A stretch of 64,000 bases of DNA from Bacteroides luti (GTDB lineage: Bacteria > Bacteroidota > Bacteroidia > Bacteroidales > Bacteroidaceae), in NCBI RefSeq assembly GCF_900128905.1, contig NZ_FQTV01000002.1:62001-126000 (forward strand), given 5' to 3'. Shown one piece after another: positions 9,041 through 19,451 of the stretch (the first letter of the stretch is position 1; each line of letters opens with the position of its first letter). Under the pieces are notes generated by a model. It worked only from the letters and a program-made list of their open reading frames with translations. It was not told the origin of the DNA and searched no databases. Made by a program: the position numbers and the translations under genes.

Positions 9041-10438
9041 TTATTTCTTTATAGGAGCTAACCATGCTCCGTTTGTCTTTTTTCTATCCAGTGAACTTTG
9101 TTTGGCGTTCAACACAGTAGATATAGATTTGGTGCGAATGCTCTTTGTGAGGCTCGCACCATTTATTAATGCAAGTGCTTTGCTCAACATCATTTCATTT
9201 TCATCTCCCAGTTCTTTATATGTGCTGTAATCTGAAAATTCATCCAGTTCGTAATCGGGAGTAAAACCACTACCGTAATCAGACTCATTTTTTGAATTGT
9301 ACAGTTTCCCTATAATAGGTTGAATCATCCAGTTTGATTCTTCGTGCTGAATAGAGACAGATCCCAGATTCTTTCCTTCGGTAGTTGTACCAATTAATGT
9401 TACATTCATAAATGGTTTTAGTCCGTTGATCAATAGCTCTGATGATGAGGCTGTGTATTTGCTTACCAAAACATACAGACGAGACAGATTAAGATTAGCT
9501 CCTCCTTTAATAGAATCACTGTCGAAGCTATAGATGTTTTGTGACGGACTCATTTTATCATTGTACTTTATTACGCAAAATGTTTTGCCCAACGCTGAAC
9601 TTGGAGCAAGCATTGTACTAAGTAACTGGCTGTTGCTGATATATCCTCCAGGATTGTAACGAAGGTCGAGAACGAATTCTGTTACATTCTGACTTTTGAA
9701 TGATGCAAAGAGCTGGCGCAATTCATTTTGATAAGTGTAATCGTTGGCATTATCATTTGGACCGGTGGCAAAGTGAGTGTACATCAGATAGCCGATCTTG
9801 CTTCCCGATGTACTTGTTAATACTTTATTTACCAGAATAGGGTCATTATTCACAGCTTTGGCGGCACCTAAAGTTAGTGTACCTTTTTCTGCAAATGGGT
9901 TAGTTGAATTTCCTGTATAGGTAGCTAAAGTTAGCTTTACTCCACTGCCGGTAAGCAATTGGGTATAATTGGTACTTGTTATTTTATTACCGTCAAAGGC
10001 TATAATCCAGTCACCACGTTTCAGTCCGGCAGTGCTGGCAGGACTTCCTGGCAAAACATAAAGCACGCGAACATATACAGAACTATTTTTTTCGTCTGTA
10101 TAACTCATAAACTCGAATCCGTAAGAAGAGCTGTCATCAATACTTTTAGTAGTAACCTCTTTTTGCTCTATCCATGAATAATAGTTCCCGTTTTTCTTTT
10201 CTTTGCTTGATAGTAAAGTATAGAAGAAGGTATCCGGGTTTGCATAAAAGTTTAGTTTGCTTTCAGCTGGAATTTCATCATACCATAAATAAACGTCTTT
10301 CATCTCACCATAAATCCAGTCGTTAACACCTTTAGTATCCTTGTATTCCAACCGGCGATCTTCTCCTTGACAGGAAGATAATAATGTGGCAAATGTTGCT
10401 CCAAGGAGCAGTAAAAACAAATATGTATATTTCTTCAT
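9041..10438 (-). CDS. Lipoprotein S41-family (CtpA-like) peptidase with PDZ domain
   Basis: This 465-residue lipoprotein has the lipobox LLSSC (Cys23) and should be anchored in the outer or inner membrane, facing the periplasm or surface. A PDZ domain spans about residues 106-190 (SPASTAGLKRGDWIIAFDG). The S41 peptidase core follows (about 210-400), with the nucleophile region YTASSSELLINGL at 328-340 and the EFVLDLRYNPGGY strand at 254-266. The C-terminal 60 residues are low in recognisable structure. Proteins of this type are common in Bacteroidetes, with unknown substrates. The minus-strand promoter probably includes TAGTTTTG (10474-10467), next to the palindrome at 10493-10508 that it shares with cysK. 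Confidence 0.87.
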   Translation of the reverse strand: MKKYTYLFLLLLGATFATLLSSCQGEDRRLEYKDTKGVNDWIYGEMKDVYLWYDEIPAESKLNFYANPDTFFYTLLSSKEKKNGNYYSWIEQKEVTTKSIDDSSSYGFEFMSYTDEKNSSVYVRVLYVLPGSPASTAGLKRGDWIIAFDGNKITSTNYTQLLTGSGVKLTLATYTGNSTNPFAEKGTLTLGAAKAVNNDPILVNKVLTSTSGSKIGYLMYTHFATGPNDNANDYTYQNELRQLFASFKSQNVTEFVLDLRYNPGGYISNSQLLSTMLAPSSALGKTFCVIKYNDKMSPSQNIYSFDSDSIKGGANLNLSRLYVLVSKYTASSSELLINGLKPFMNVTLIGTTTEGKNLGSVSIQHEESNWMIQPIIGKLYNSKNESDYGSGFTPDYELDEFSDYSTYKELGDENEMMLSKALALINGASLTKSIRTKSISTVLNAKQSSLDRKKTNGAWLAPIKK

Positions 10439-10492
10439 TTTCTGTGATTTTCTTCGTTTAAGATTACAAAACTAGTAATTCCTATTGATTTA

Positions 10493-10508
10493 TACCACAA
10501 TTGTGGTA
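10493..10508. promoter_or_regulatory. Perfect 16-bp palindrome between the S41 protease gene and cysK, candidate operator
   Basis: TACCACAATTGTGGTA is self-complementary over all 16 bases. It lies 22 bases before the -33 box of the cysK promoter and about 18 bases upstream of a minus-strand -7 element (10474-10467) of the protease gene. It is therefore well placed to bind a dimeric regulator acting on one or both genes. The regulator is not encoded nearby. Confidence 0.5.
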
Positions 10509-10530
10509 CGAAAATGACTAAATTACGTGA

Positions 10531-10561
10531 TTGTGTACCCCTTAATCACACCCTATCTTTG
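10531..10561 (+). promoter_or_regulatory. Promoter of cysK-metY
   Basis: A TTG -33 element (10531-10533) is followed after 20 bases by TATCTTTG (10554-10561), matching the Bacteroidetes housekeeping promoter TTG-N19..21-TAnnTTTG. Transcription would begin near 10568, giving a leader of about 27 bases before the cysK ATG at 10595. This also argues against the in-frame ATG at 10514, which lies upstream of the promoter. Confidence 0.72.
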
Positions 10562-10594
10562 CAATATAAGAAAACAATTAAAAACTATAGCATT

Positions 10595-11542
10595 ATGGCA
10601 AAGATCGCAAAACAATTAACAGACTTAATAGGAAATACTCCTTTATTAGAACTTTCTCATTTTAATGCAGTTAAGGATCTCAAAGCAACAGTAATTGCAA
10701 AGCTTGAATATTTTAATCCTGCTGGTAGCGTAAAAGATCGTGCTGCGTTTGCAATGATTCAGGATGCTGAAGAGAAAGGACTTCTTAAATCGGGAAGTGT
10801 GATAGTAGAACCAACAAGCGGAAACATGGGAGTAGGACTTGCATTTGTTGCCGCAGTAAAAAAATATAAGCTAATTTTGACAATGCCAGATACCATGAGC
10901 GTTGAACGTAGAAATCTTCTTAAAGCTCTTGGTGCGAATCTAGTTCTGACTCCTGGTGCCGAAGGTATGAAAGGGGCAATTGCTAAAGCATTTGCAATTA
11001 AAGAAGAAACTCCGGATGCAGTTATTCTTCAACAATTTGAAAATTCTGCTAATCCTGAAATTCATAGCAAAACTACAGCAGAAGAAGTATGGAGAGATAC
11101 AGATGGTAAGGTTGACATCTTTGTAGCAGGCGTTGGTACTGGTGGTACTGTATCTGGAGTAGGAAAGACTTTAAAAAATTATAATCCTAATATTAAGATT
11201 GTAGCTGTTGAACCTTTCGATTCTCCAGTATTGTCCGGTGGTAAATCTGGTCCACATAAAATTCAGGGTATAGGTGCAGGGTTTGTTCCTAATAACTTTA
11301 ACAGCAGTGTGGTAGATGAAATTATTCAGGTGAGCAATGATGATGCAATCCGCACAGGTCGTGAACTTGCTTCACAGGAAGGCTTACTGGTTGGCATTTC
11401 ATCAGGAGCCGCTACTTTTGCTGCTTCAGAATTGGCTAAGAGGCCTGAAAACGCAGGAAAGAAGATTGTAGTATTACTTCCTGACACTGGCGAACGCTAC
11501 CTTTCTACTTTGCTTTATGCTTTCGACGAATATCCTTTATAG
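10595..11542 (+). CDS. cysK: Cysteine synthase A (O-acetylserine sulfhydrylase)
   Basis: This PLP enzyme makes L-cysteine from O-acetylserine and sulfide. It is 315 residues from the ATG at 10595. The PLP Lys is K47 in NPAGSVKDR, the substrate loop [11 protein letters not shown] follows (near residues 73-83), and [12 protein letters not shown] is the phosphate-binding glycine loop. An ATG at 10514 would add 27 residues, but that extension covers the promoter and lacks family resemblance. metY follows 62 bases later in the same direction. The two supply cysteine and homocysteine from sulfide, so co-control by sulfur availability is likely, perhaps through the upstream palindrome. Confidence 0.95.
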   Translation: MAKIAKQLTDLIGNTPLLELSHFNAVKDLKATVIAKLEYFNPAGSVKDRAAFAMIQDAEEKGLLKSGSVIVEPTSGNMGVGLAFVAAVKKYKLILTMPDTMSVERRNLLKALGANLVLTPGAEGMKGAIAKAFAIKEETPDAVILQQFENSANPEIHSKTTAEEVWRDTDGKVDIFVAGVGTGGTVSGVGKTLKNYNPNIKIVAVEPFDSPVLSGGKSGPHKIQGIGAGFVPNNFNSSVVDEIIQVSNDDAIRTGRELASQEGLLVGISSGAATFAASELAKRPENAGKKIVVLLPDTGERYLSTLLYAFDEYPL

Positions 11543-11592
11543 GAGCGGGAGCTGAATTTATCCTGATTTAATTAATAGAATAAGAAATTTAA

Positions 11593-12912
<1,320 letters not shown>

Positions 12913-12914
12913 TT

Positions 12915-13382
12915 ATGGGTGAGCTGAGAATAGAATTATATCAGCCGTCCTATCAATCAGATTTTGTTCGGCTTAATTCAGAATGGATAAAGACTTTCTT
13001 CCATCTGGAGAGTTCTGACCGAGTTGTATTTAACGACCCAGAAGGTTACATTCTGAATAAAGGCGGACAAATTTTCTTTGTAGTCAATAAATATGGAAAG
13101 CCTGTTGGATGTTGTGCACTTATGTCTCATCCGGAAAAAGGAATATATGAATTGGCAAAGATGGCTGTAACTCCTGGCTATCAAGGTAAAGGAGCTGGGA
13201 GCCTGTTGGGAGAAGCAGCTTTGGCTTATGCCCGAAGTAACGGTTATAAAAAGATATTTCTGGAAGGGAATACAAGAATGGAAGCATCCATAGCGCTTTA
13301 TAAGAAACTTGGATTTAAATCAGTTCCTAAACGTGGTGCTTCATATAAACGTTGCAATATTATGATGGAATTATATTTATGA
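12915..13382 (+). CDS. GNAT-family N-acetyltransferase
   Basis: This 155-residue protein has a single GNAT fold. The acetyl-CoA-binding stretch VTPGYQGKGAGSLLGEAAL (about residues 87-105) follows the conserved strand YELAKMAV. The C-terminal half has NGYKKIFLEGNTRMEASIALYKKLGF, normal for the family. It starts two bases after the metY stop and is probably co-transcribed with cysK-metY. A role in sulfur amino-acid metabolism is possible from context but unproven, because GNAT substrates cannot be read from sequence. It is cytoplasmic, with no signal peptide. Confidence 0.8.
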   Translation: MGELRIELYQPSYQSDFVRLNSEWIKTFFHLESSDRVVFNDPEGYILNKGGQIFFVVNKYGKPVGCCALMSHPEKGIYELAKMAVTPGYQGKGAGSLLGEAALAYARSNGYKKIFLEGNTRMEASIALYKKLGFKSVPKRGASYKRCNIMMELYL

Positions 13383-13446
13383 AGCCCACAGCGGTGGTTT
13401 CATAATCTACTCTCGTTCTTTATTGTTGTTGTTTTTAAGTGGTGGC

Positions 13447-13491
13447 TAGCCGGAGCATTTTAATTTTGTGAAAATTAAAAGGTTCCGGCTA
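13447..13491. terminator. Long hairpin terminator between the GNAT gene and mnmA
   Basis: TAGCCGGA (13447-13454) pairs with TCCGGCTA (13484-13491), and the inner arms TTTTAATTTT (13458-13467) and AAAATTAAAA (13471-13480) pair around a three-base loop. Together they make an 18-bp stem with one small internal loop. It lies six bases beyond the mnmA stop and between convergent genes, so it probably serves both. Confidence 0.65.
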
Positions 13492-13496
13492 TACAT

Positions 13497-14570
13497 TTAT
13501 CTATCCTTGCAAAGGATTTCTCCACTTCCTACGCAAATGTTTGCATCTTTATCATATACCACTCCAAACTGTCCGGGTGCTATACCTTGCAGCTTTTTGG
13601 AAGATTCTATTCTGTAAATGTTTCCATCGTGTGTAAGCTTTCCAGGAATAAATTCCGGAGTATGGCGAATCTTGAAAGTGACATCAATAGAATCTTTTAC
13701 TGATTCCCATGGATTGTCTGTGATGAAATGGAAATCGTGCATGCTGAATTCCTGTCCATATTGTGTTTCAACTTCGTAACCGCGGGAAACATAGATTATG
13801 TTTTGTTCCAGATCTTTTTTAATAACAAACCAAGGACCACCACCTAAGCCTAGTCCTTTTCGTTGACCGATTGTGTGGAACCAATATCCATTGTGGGTAC
13901 CTAGAATCTTTCCTGTTTCCAGCTCCACAATTTTTCCTTTCTTCTCGCCTAAATAGCGACGAATGAAGTCGTTATAGTTAATCTTTCCCAGGAAGCAAAT
14001 GCCCTGACTATCTTTTCTTTTGGCAGTAGGAAGTGCTGCGCGGAGAGCGGCATCCCTAACTTCGCTCTTCATCATTCTGCCAAGAGGGAACATCAGCTTT
14101 GATACCTGCAAGTAATCAATCTGAGCCAAGAAGTCGGTCTGATCTTTCACCGGGTCAATAGCTGTAGATAGATAAACCTTTCCATCTATTTCTGTAGTAG
14201 AAGCATAATGTCCTGTAGCAGTCTTATCAAAATCTTTTCCGCATTTCTGTTCAAAGCAACCAAACTTAATTAGTTTATTGCACATTACGTCTGGATTGGG
14301 AGTGAATCCTTTACGCACTTTATCAATGGTATAAGACACCACATTGTCCCAATATTCCTTCTGTAAATCAATAATTTCAAAACGACAACCGTATTTTTTC
14401 GCAATATAAGTTGCCATTTCAATATCTTCTTCAGCTGTACATGAAAGATCCTCATCGTCATCCATTCCGATCTTGATATAAAACAAAGCCGGATCATATC
14501 CTTGTTCTTTTAGAAGATGTACAACAACTGAGCTGTCTACACCTCCTGAGAGTAATGTTGCTATTTCCAT
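13497..14570 (-). CDS. mnmA: tRNA-specific 2-thiouridylase MnmA
   Basis: This cytoplasmic enzyme thiolates U34 of Lys, Glu and Gln tRNAs. The 357-residue protein opens with the ATP pyrophosphatase PP-loop LLSGGVDSS (residues 6-14). The two catalytic cysteines are C97 in [13 protein letters not shown] and C192 in DSQGICFLG, and [17 protein letters not shown] sequence (here [13 protein letters not shown]) marks the central domain. All key residues are intact. It lies 12 bases downstream of the response-regulator gene on the same strand, which suggests one transcript. Bacteroides genomes often carry more than one mnmA-like gene, so this may be one of two paralogues. Confidence 0.93.
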   Translation of the reverse strand: MEIATLLSGGVDSSVVVHLLKEQGYDPALFYIKIGMDDDEDLSCTAEEDIEMATYIAKKYGCRFEIIDLQKEYWDNVVSYTIDKVRKGFTPNPDVMCNKLIKFGCFEQKCGKDFDKTATGHYASTTEIDGKVYLSTAIDPVKDQTDFLAQIDYLQVSKLMFPLGRMMKSEVRDAALRAALPTAKRKDSQGICFLGKINYNDFIRRYLGEKKGKIVELETGKILGTHNGYWFHTIGQRKGLGLGGGPWFVIKKDLEQNIIYVSRGYEVETQYGQEFSMHDFHFITDNPWESVKDSIDVTFKIRHTPEFIPGKLTHDGNIYRIESSKKLQGIAPGQFGVVYDKDANICVGSGEILCKDR

Positions 14571-14582
14571 AAAAAATAAATG

Positions 14583-15227
14583 TTATATATAATATTCCGC
14601 CATGTCAACAATCCCTGCTCTCATGGCGTATTTTGTTGCTTCGTGAACGTTGTTTACTTCCAGTTTCCGGAAGATGTTTTTTCTATGTGAGTTAATTGTG
14701 TGAAAACTCAGATTCCGTTCGGCGGCAATTTCTTTAGTAGTTTTACCTAATGCTATCTCTTTTAAAATAATCTTTTCTGTATTGGTAAGTATATTTTCGA
14801 TAGGAGCCTGAGTTTGTTTGCCAATCAGCATGTTACTTACATGATTACAGATAAACCTTTCTTTGCGCATGGCGCACTGTAAAGCAGATGTAATTTCTTC
14901 TTTTGAATTATCTTTCATCACGAAGCTGAACGACTGACTACTGTATAGTACCCGCTTAACAAACTCTTCACTAAGTTCATCGGAAAAGAGTATCCAGCTA
15001 ATTTTAGGGAAGCGTTCATTGAGAATAAGTAATTCATCGGCTCCGGCAAAGTCAAACAGCGTATAGTCCAGAATAACGATTGCTTCTGGTGAGGTACGCA
15101 ATTCTTTGATAAGCTCAGCACGGTTATTAGCCTCTGTGATATTGCCTACATCTTTCAGTCCCCCTAGCAAGAATAATATCCCTGCTTTGGTAATATCCTG
15201 ATTGTCTGCAATAACATAATCTCTCAT
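14583..15227 (-). CDS. LuxR/NarL-type response regulator (orphan)
   Basis: This 214-residue protein has an N-terminal receiver domain with D8/D11, phosphoacceptor D54 in VILDYTLFD, S82, and K105 in FVMKDNS, so phosphorylation looks possible. A C-terminal LuxR-type helix-turn-helix follows (about residues 145-205, NTEKIILKEIALGKTTKEIA and SFHTINSHRKNIFRKL). No histidine kinase gene lies in the window, so its partner is elsewhere. The region before it holds a minus-strand -7 element TAAATTTG (15274-15267). It probably shares a transcript with mnmA. Its target genes cannot be inferred from the sequence, though the divergent sulfatase gene is a neighbour. Confidence 0.85.
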   Translation of the reverse strand: MRDYVIADNQDITKAGILFLLGGLKDVGNITEANNRAELIKELRTSPEAIVILDYTLFDFAGADELLILNERFPKISWILFSDELSEEFVKRVLYSSQSFSFVMKDNSKEEITSALQCAMRKERFICNHVSNMLIGKQTQAPIENILTNTEKIILKEIALGKTTKEIAAERNLSFHTINSHRKNIFRKLEVNNVHEATKYAMRAGIVDMAEYYI

Positions 15228-15650
15228 AATTCTTTAGCCTTCTGCTGTTTTGTCTTAATTCGGGTGCAAATTTACGGAAAATAATGGAAATATTCTTCTT
15301 GATTTTTTTGAAAAGAATGATTTTTATATTTATTATTATTTTTAATTTATAAAAGCTTGATTAAAAGAAAATATAATTAATTCATTGTGTATTTATAGAT
15401 AGTTTATAACTTTGGGTGCTATTAGTCTTGTTTAGATACTATGATTTAATTCTTTAAGTAAGATTTATTATAATTCCTTCTTCGTAATCAAAGCTTGAAA
15501 TCTAAGTTTATGAATATTAAAGATATTGACGAAAAGAAAATTGCCAATTTATAATATAAATAAAATGAATTTAATATTCAAGAGAAGAAGTTCTACACCT
15601 TTATAGCAGAATTCAAATCTCTGAACCTTGAACAAATTAAGATCAATAAT
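15228..15650. other. Divergent intergenic region between the response regulator and sulfatase genes
   Basis: These 423 AT-rich bases contain no gene. They hold the -7 element of the response-regulator gene (TAAATTTG, 15274-15267, minus strand) and the full promoter at 15385-15414 facing the sulfatase gene. The sulfatase leader would be about 230 bases long. I see no clear riboswitch fold or terminator in it, but its length leaves room for post-transcriptional control. Confidence 0.5.
15385..15414 (+). promoter_or_regulatory. Promoter of the sulfatase gene
   Basis: TTG (15385-15387) is spaced 19 bases from TAACTTTG (15407-15414), matching the Bacteroidetes consensus. The start of transcription would be near 15421, about 230 bases before the ATG at 15651. 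Confidence 0.62.
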
Positions 15651-17204
15651 ATGAATAAAAATTTATTTAGTTTGCTAGGTCTAGGTACTACACTAGTTAC
15701 ACCTGCAATTTCAATATATGCTCAGCAAACGAAATCTCCAAATTTTATTTTTATCCTGGCCGATGATATTGGTTATGGTGACTTAAGTTGCTATGGCGAA
15801 AAAACAATTCATACTCCAAATGTAGATAAACTGGCTTCTCGTGGAATCCGTTTTACAGATGCACATGCTGTTGCTGCAACAAGTACACCTTCCCGTTATT
15901 CTTTACTTACCGGTCACTATGCTTGGAGACGCAATGATACCGGAATTGCTACAGGTGATGCCGGAATGATTATCCGTCCTGAACAGACAACGATTGCAGA
16001 TATGTTTAAAACATGTGGATATACAACAGGTGCAGTAGGTAAGTGGCATTTAGGACTAGGAGATAAAGCCCGAACACAGGATTGGAATGGATATATTACT
16101 CCGGGATTATCAGATATTGGTTTTGATTATTCGTATATTATGGCTGCAACGGGCGACCGTGTACCATGTGTTTTTGTAGATAATCAACGGGTTGTAAATC
16201 TTGATCCCAATGATCCTATACAGGTAAGTTATGAGAAACCTTTCCCTGGTGAACCTTTGGGAAAAGATCATCCAGAATTACTTACCACTTTGAAGCCAAG
16301 TGTAAATCATGGTCACGATCAGGCTATTGTGAATGGAATTTCTCGAATTGGATACATGAAAGGGGGAAAACAAGCTCTTTGGAAAGATGAGAATATAGCC
16401 GATAGTATTACAAATAAAGCGGTCAATTTTATTAGAGACAACAAAGATCATCCGTTCTTTCTTTATTTTGCAACGAATGATGCTCACGTTCCCCGCGTTC
16501 CACATCCTCGGTTTGTTGGTAAAAGCGGAATGGGAGCCCGTGGCGATGCATTATTAGAGTTCGATTGGAGTGTAGGTGAGATAATAAAGACGCTCGATAA
16601 ACTGGGCTTGACTGAAAATACGCTTATTGTTTTAACCAGCGATAATGGTCCGGTTGTTGATGACGGATATCAGGATAGAGCAGTGGAATTATTAGGAAAA
16701 CATCGTCCATGGGGACCTTTCCGTGGAGGTAAGTACAGCATTTTTGAAGCAGGAACACGAATTCCATTTTTAATTAGTTGGCCAGCCAAGGTTAAATCGG
16801 GTGTTTCCAATGCTTTGGTTTCTCAGGTCGATTTATTTGCATCTTTATCAGCCTTGATGGGTAAAGAGATAAAAAAAGGAGATGCTCCCGATAGTAAGAA
16901 CTACCTGTCGGCTTTTTTAGGAGAGACAAAGAAAGGGCGTAAGTACATTATAGAACAAGCCGGTACATTGTCTGTATCCACTAGTAAATGGAAATATATT
17001 GCTCCAGGTAATGGCCCTGCATACAATAAGCTAACTAATACGGAACTAGGCAATAGTAAGGAACCTCAGCTTTATAACCTGAAGAAAGATAGAGGAGAGA
17101 AAGAGAATGTTGCTTCTAAACATGCAATGGAGATTGAAACACTTAAGGCTATTCTTGAAAAAGAAAAGGCTTTAAATCCTCAATATGTGCCGATTACCCA
17201 TTAA
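15651..17204 (+). CDS. Secreted arylsulfatase-family sulfatase (S-type active site)
   Basis: This 517-residue enzyme removes sulfate esters, probably from a host or algal glycan. It has a signal peptide (residues 1-25, ending IYAQQ) and should be periplasmic or surface-located. The formylglycine motif is STPSRYSLLTG starting at S78, so the active-site precursor is Ser, requiring an anaerobic sulfatase-maturing enzyme encoded elsewhere. Metal-binding DD (residues 38-39), GKWHLG, and LTSDNGP with its Asp and Asn are present. The next gene is a GH20 hexosaminidase, which suggests sulfated GlcNAc or GalNAc glycans such as mucin or glycosaminoglycan fragments. I cannot assign a SulfAtlas subfamily by eye. 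Confidence 0.88.
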   Translation: MNKNLFSLLGLGTTLVTPAISIYAQQTKSPNFIFILADDIGYGDLSCYGEKTIHTPNVDKLASRGIRFTDAHAVAATSTPSRYSLLTGHYAWRRNDTGIATGDAGMIIRPEQTTIADMFKTCGYTTGAVGKWHLGLGDKARTQDWNGYITPGLSDIGFDYSYIMAATGDRVPCVFVDNQRVVNLDPNDPIQVSYEKPFPGEPLGKDHPELLTTLKPSVNHGHDQAIVNGISRIGYMKGGKQALWKDENIADSITNKAVNFIRDNKDHPFFLYFATNDAHVPRVPHPRFVGKSGMGARGDALLEFDWSVGEIIKTLDKLGLTENTLIVLTSDNGPVVDDGYQDRAVELLGKHRPWGPFRGGKYSIFEAGTRIPFLISWPAKVKSGVSNALVSQVDLFASLSALMGKEIKKGDAPDSKNYLSAFLGETKKGRKYIIEQAGTLSVSTSKWKYIAPGNGPAYNKLTNTELGNSKEPQLYNLKKDRGEKENVASKHAMEIETLKAILEKEKALNPQYVPITH

Positions 17205-17206
17205 TG

Positions 17207-17238
17207 TTTGTAATATTGGAGAGCAAACAATAAATTTG
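17207..17238 (+). promoter_or_regulatory. Promoter of the GH20 gene
   Basis: TTTG (17207-17210) and TAAATTTG (17231-17238) are 20 bases apart, a good match to the Bacteroidetes promoter. It begins just after the sulfatase stop, so the hexosaminidase gene may be transcribed independently as well as by read-through. Confidence 0.55.
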
Positions 17239-17322
17239 AAGCTTACAAAAGTAATAATTTAGATAACAAATAACAGAACTGACTTGTTTGTATAGAATTG
17301 ATAATTAATAAAATACTAGCTA

Positions 17323-19395
17323 ATGAAACGAAACAGAACAAACATCCTTATTCTATTGATAGTTTTTTTATGCAGTGGTGGCAAACTGGCCGCTCAGCTT
17401 CATATTACACCAAAACCGTTGGTTGAAGAGTTGCAGAAAGGAACCTTTATACTTAATAAAAAGACGGTGCTCTATACAAATCTTAAAGATGAAGAGCGTA
17501 ATAATATGCTCAACTTCTTAAAAGAATCTCCTCTAAAACTTTCTAAAATAGGGAAATCGGGTAAGAAAAATTCAGTGAACCTTCTTTTGGTTGAAAAAAC
17601 AGCCGATTATCCATCAGCTGAAAGTTATCAGCTATCAATAACTCCTAAGCAAATAACTATATCTGCTACAGATGGAGCTGGATTATTTTATGGGGTTCAG
17701 TCGCTTTTACAGTTAGTGAATCAGAATGAAGGTTTGAAAACAAAAGTGCTTCCAGCTGTACTTATTAAGGATACTCCCAGATTTTCTTACCGAGGACTTC
17801 ATCTGGATGTATCCCGTCATTTCTTTACTAAGAATTTCATCAAGATGCAGCTTGATATGATGGCTTATTACAAGCTTAACCGCTTTCATTGGCACCTGAC
17901 TGACGGTGCAGGTTGGCGTATTGAAATTAAAAAATATCCTTTACTCACTGATAGTGCTGCATGGAGACCTTATAAAACCTGGAAAGAATGGCATAGAAAT
18001 GGCCGGAAATATTGTACTATAAATAATCCGAAAGCAGAAGGCGGATATTATACTCAGGAAGATATCAAAGAGGTGGTAGCTTATGCACAGTCGCGCTTCA
18101 TCACTGTTATTCCGGAAATAGAGATGCCGGGACACTCTGAAGAAGTTCTGGCTGTTTACCCGGAATTATCTTGCTCGGGAAAACCTTATGTGGATTCAGA
18201 CTTCTGTATTGGAAATGACAGTACTTTTACATTTCTTGAAAACGTATTGACCGAGGTTATGGCTCTTTTCCCTTCTAAATATATTCATATAGGAGGAGAC
18301 GAAGCAAGCAAGAAGGGATGGAAAACCTGTACTAAATGTCAGGCACGTATGACCAATGAGAATTTAAAGAATGTGGATGAGCTACAGAGTTATATGATTC
18401 ACAGAATAGAAAAGTTCCTTAATGCTAACGGAAGAAAACTGCTGGGTTGGGATGAAATACTTCAGGGTGGTTTGGCACCCGATGCTACTGTGATGTCATG
18501 GCGAGGTGAACAAGGTGGAATAGCTGCAGCAAAAGCTGGTCATCAGGCTATAATGACTCCTGGAGAGTTTTGTTATTTTGATGCTTTTCAAGATGATCCT
18601 TCCACTCAACCCGAAGCAATTGGAGGATTTTTGCCTTTGCAGAAAGTATATTCTTATAATCCTGTTCCCGATTCACTGACTGTTGATCAGAAAAAACTAA
18701 TTCTTGGTGTGCAGGCTAACTTATGGACTGAATACGTTCCAACGCCCGAACATGCAGAATACATGATTTATCCAAGATTACTGGCTTTGGCTGAAGTTGC
18801 ATGGACAGCTCCTGAACTTAAGTCGTACCTGGATTTTCATGCACGTGCATTGAAAGCTGTCAATTTCCTCGAAAGTCGTGGATATCATCCTTTTCAGCTG
18901 AAGAATGAAGTGGGAGAGAGACCAGTAAGTTTGCACAAAGTGAACCATCTTGCTGTTGGAAAGAAAATAACCTATAACTCAAAAAAGAAGTACTACTATA
19001 ATTACACGGCTGGAGGAGACTCTGCTTTGGTAGATGGATTCAGAGGGGGATGGTCGTACGGCGATCACCGTTGGCAAGGTATTATTGGTACAGACTTGGA
19101 TGTAACGATTGACCTTGGTGCATCAATGCCTATTCATTCAATAGGTGCCGACTTTATGCAACTCATCGGACCTGGTGTGTGGATGCCTCATGACGTGGAA
19201 ATCAGAATCTCTGAAGATGGTGTGAATTTTACTTCTCTTCGCAAAATAGAGAACGAGCTTCCAGAGGATTATGAACGGTTAGCCTTCCGCGAATTTGGCT
19301 GGCAAGGTGAACAAACAGCACGCTACATTCAATACATTGCCCGTCCTAACAGTAAAGGAGGTTTTATGTTTGTTGATGAGATTGTTGTGAAGTAA
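17323..19395 (+). CDS. GH20 beta-N-acetylhexosaminidase with C-terminal F5/8-type domain
   Basis: This 690-residue secreted enzyme should release terminal beta-linked GlcNAc or GalNAc. It has a signal peptide (residues 1-24), a GH20 N-terminal alpha/beta domain (about 28-150), then the catalytic barrel (about 153-510) with the acid/base pair D326-E327 in HIGGDEASKKGW and the substrate strand FHWHLTDGAGWRIEIK. The C-terminal 140 residues resemble an F5/8 type C (discoidin-like, CBM32-type) domain (DGFRGGWSYGDHRWQG, DVTIDLGASMPIHSIG), a common appendage that may bind glycan. It follows the sulfatase gene and the pair probably act in sequence on sulfated amino-sugar glycans. Confidence 0.93.
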   Translation: MKRNRTNILILLIVFLCSGGKLAAQLHITPKPLVEELQKGTFILNKKTVLYTNLKDEERNNMLNFLKESPLKLSKIGKSGKKNSVNLLLVEKTADYPSAESYQLSITPKQITISATDGAGLFYGVQSLLQLVNQNEGLKTKVLPAVLIKDTPRFSYRGLHLDVSRHFFTKNFIKMQLDMMAYYKLNRFHWHLTDGAGWRIEIKKYPLLTDSAAWRPYKTWKEWHRNGRKYCTINNPKAEGGYYTQEDIKEVVAYAQSRFITVIPEIEMPGHSEEVLAVYPELSCSGKPYVDSDFCIGNDSTFTFLENVLTEVMALFPSKYIHIGGDEASKKGWKTCTKCQARMTNENLKNVDELQSYMIHRIEKFLNANGRKLLGWDEILQGGLAPDATVMSWRGEQGGIAAAKAGHQAIMTPGEFCYFDAFQDDPSTQPEAIGGFLPLQKVYSYNPVPDSLTVDQKKLILGVQANLWTEYVPTPEHAEYMIYPRLLALAEVAWTAPELKSYLDFHARALKAVNFLESRGYHPFQLKNEVGERPVSLHKVNHLAVGKKITYNSKKKYYYNYTAGGDSALVDGFRGGWSYGDHRWQGIIGTDLDVTIDLGASMPIHSIGADFMQLIGPGVWMPHDVEIRISEDGVNFTSLRKIENELPEDYERLAFREFGWQGEQTARYIQYIARPNSKGGFMFVDEIVVK

Positions 19396-19407
19396 AATAA
19401 TGCTAGG

Positions 19408-19439
19408 GAAATAATAGAGTGGATTAACTCTATTATTTC
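19408..19439. terminator. Bidirectional terminator hairpin
   Basis: GAAATAATAGAGT (19408-19420) and ACTCTATTATTTC (19427-19439) form a perfect 13-bp stem with a six-base loop. It lies between the convergent GH20 gene and the gene at 19452-20252 and can serve both strands. Confidence 0.65.
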
Positions 19440-19451
19440 TCTACTTCTGCA

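Noticed and set aside
14583..15227. Response regulator as controller of the sulfatase/GH20 genes
   Set aside because: Only adjacency supports it; no binding site or kinase is identified.
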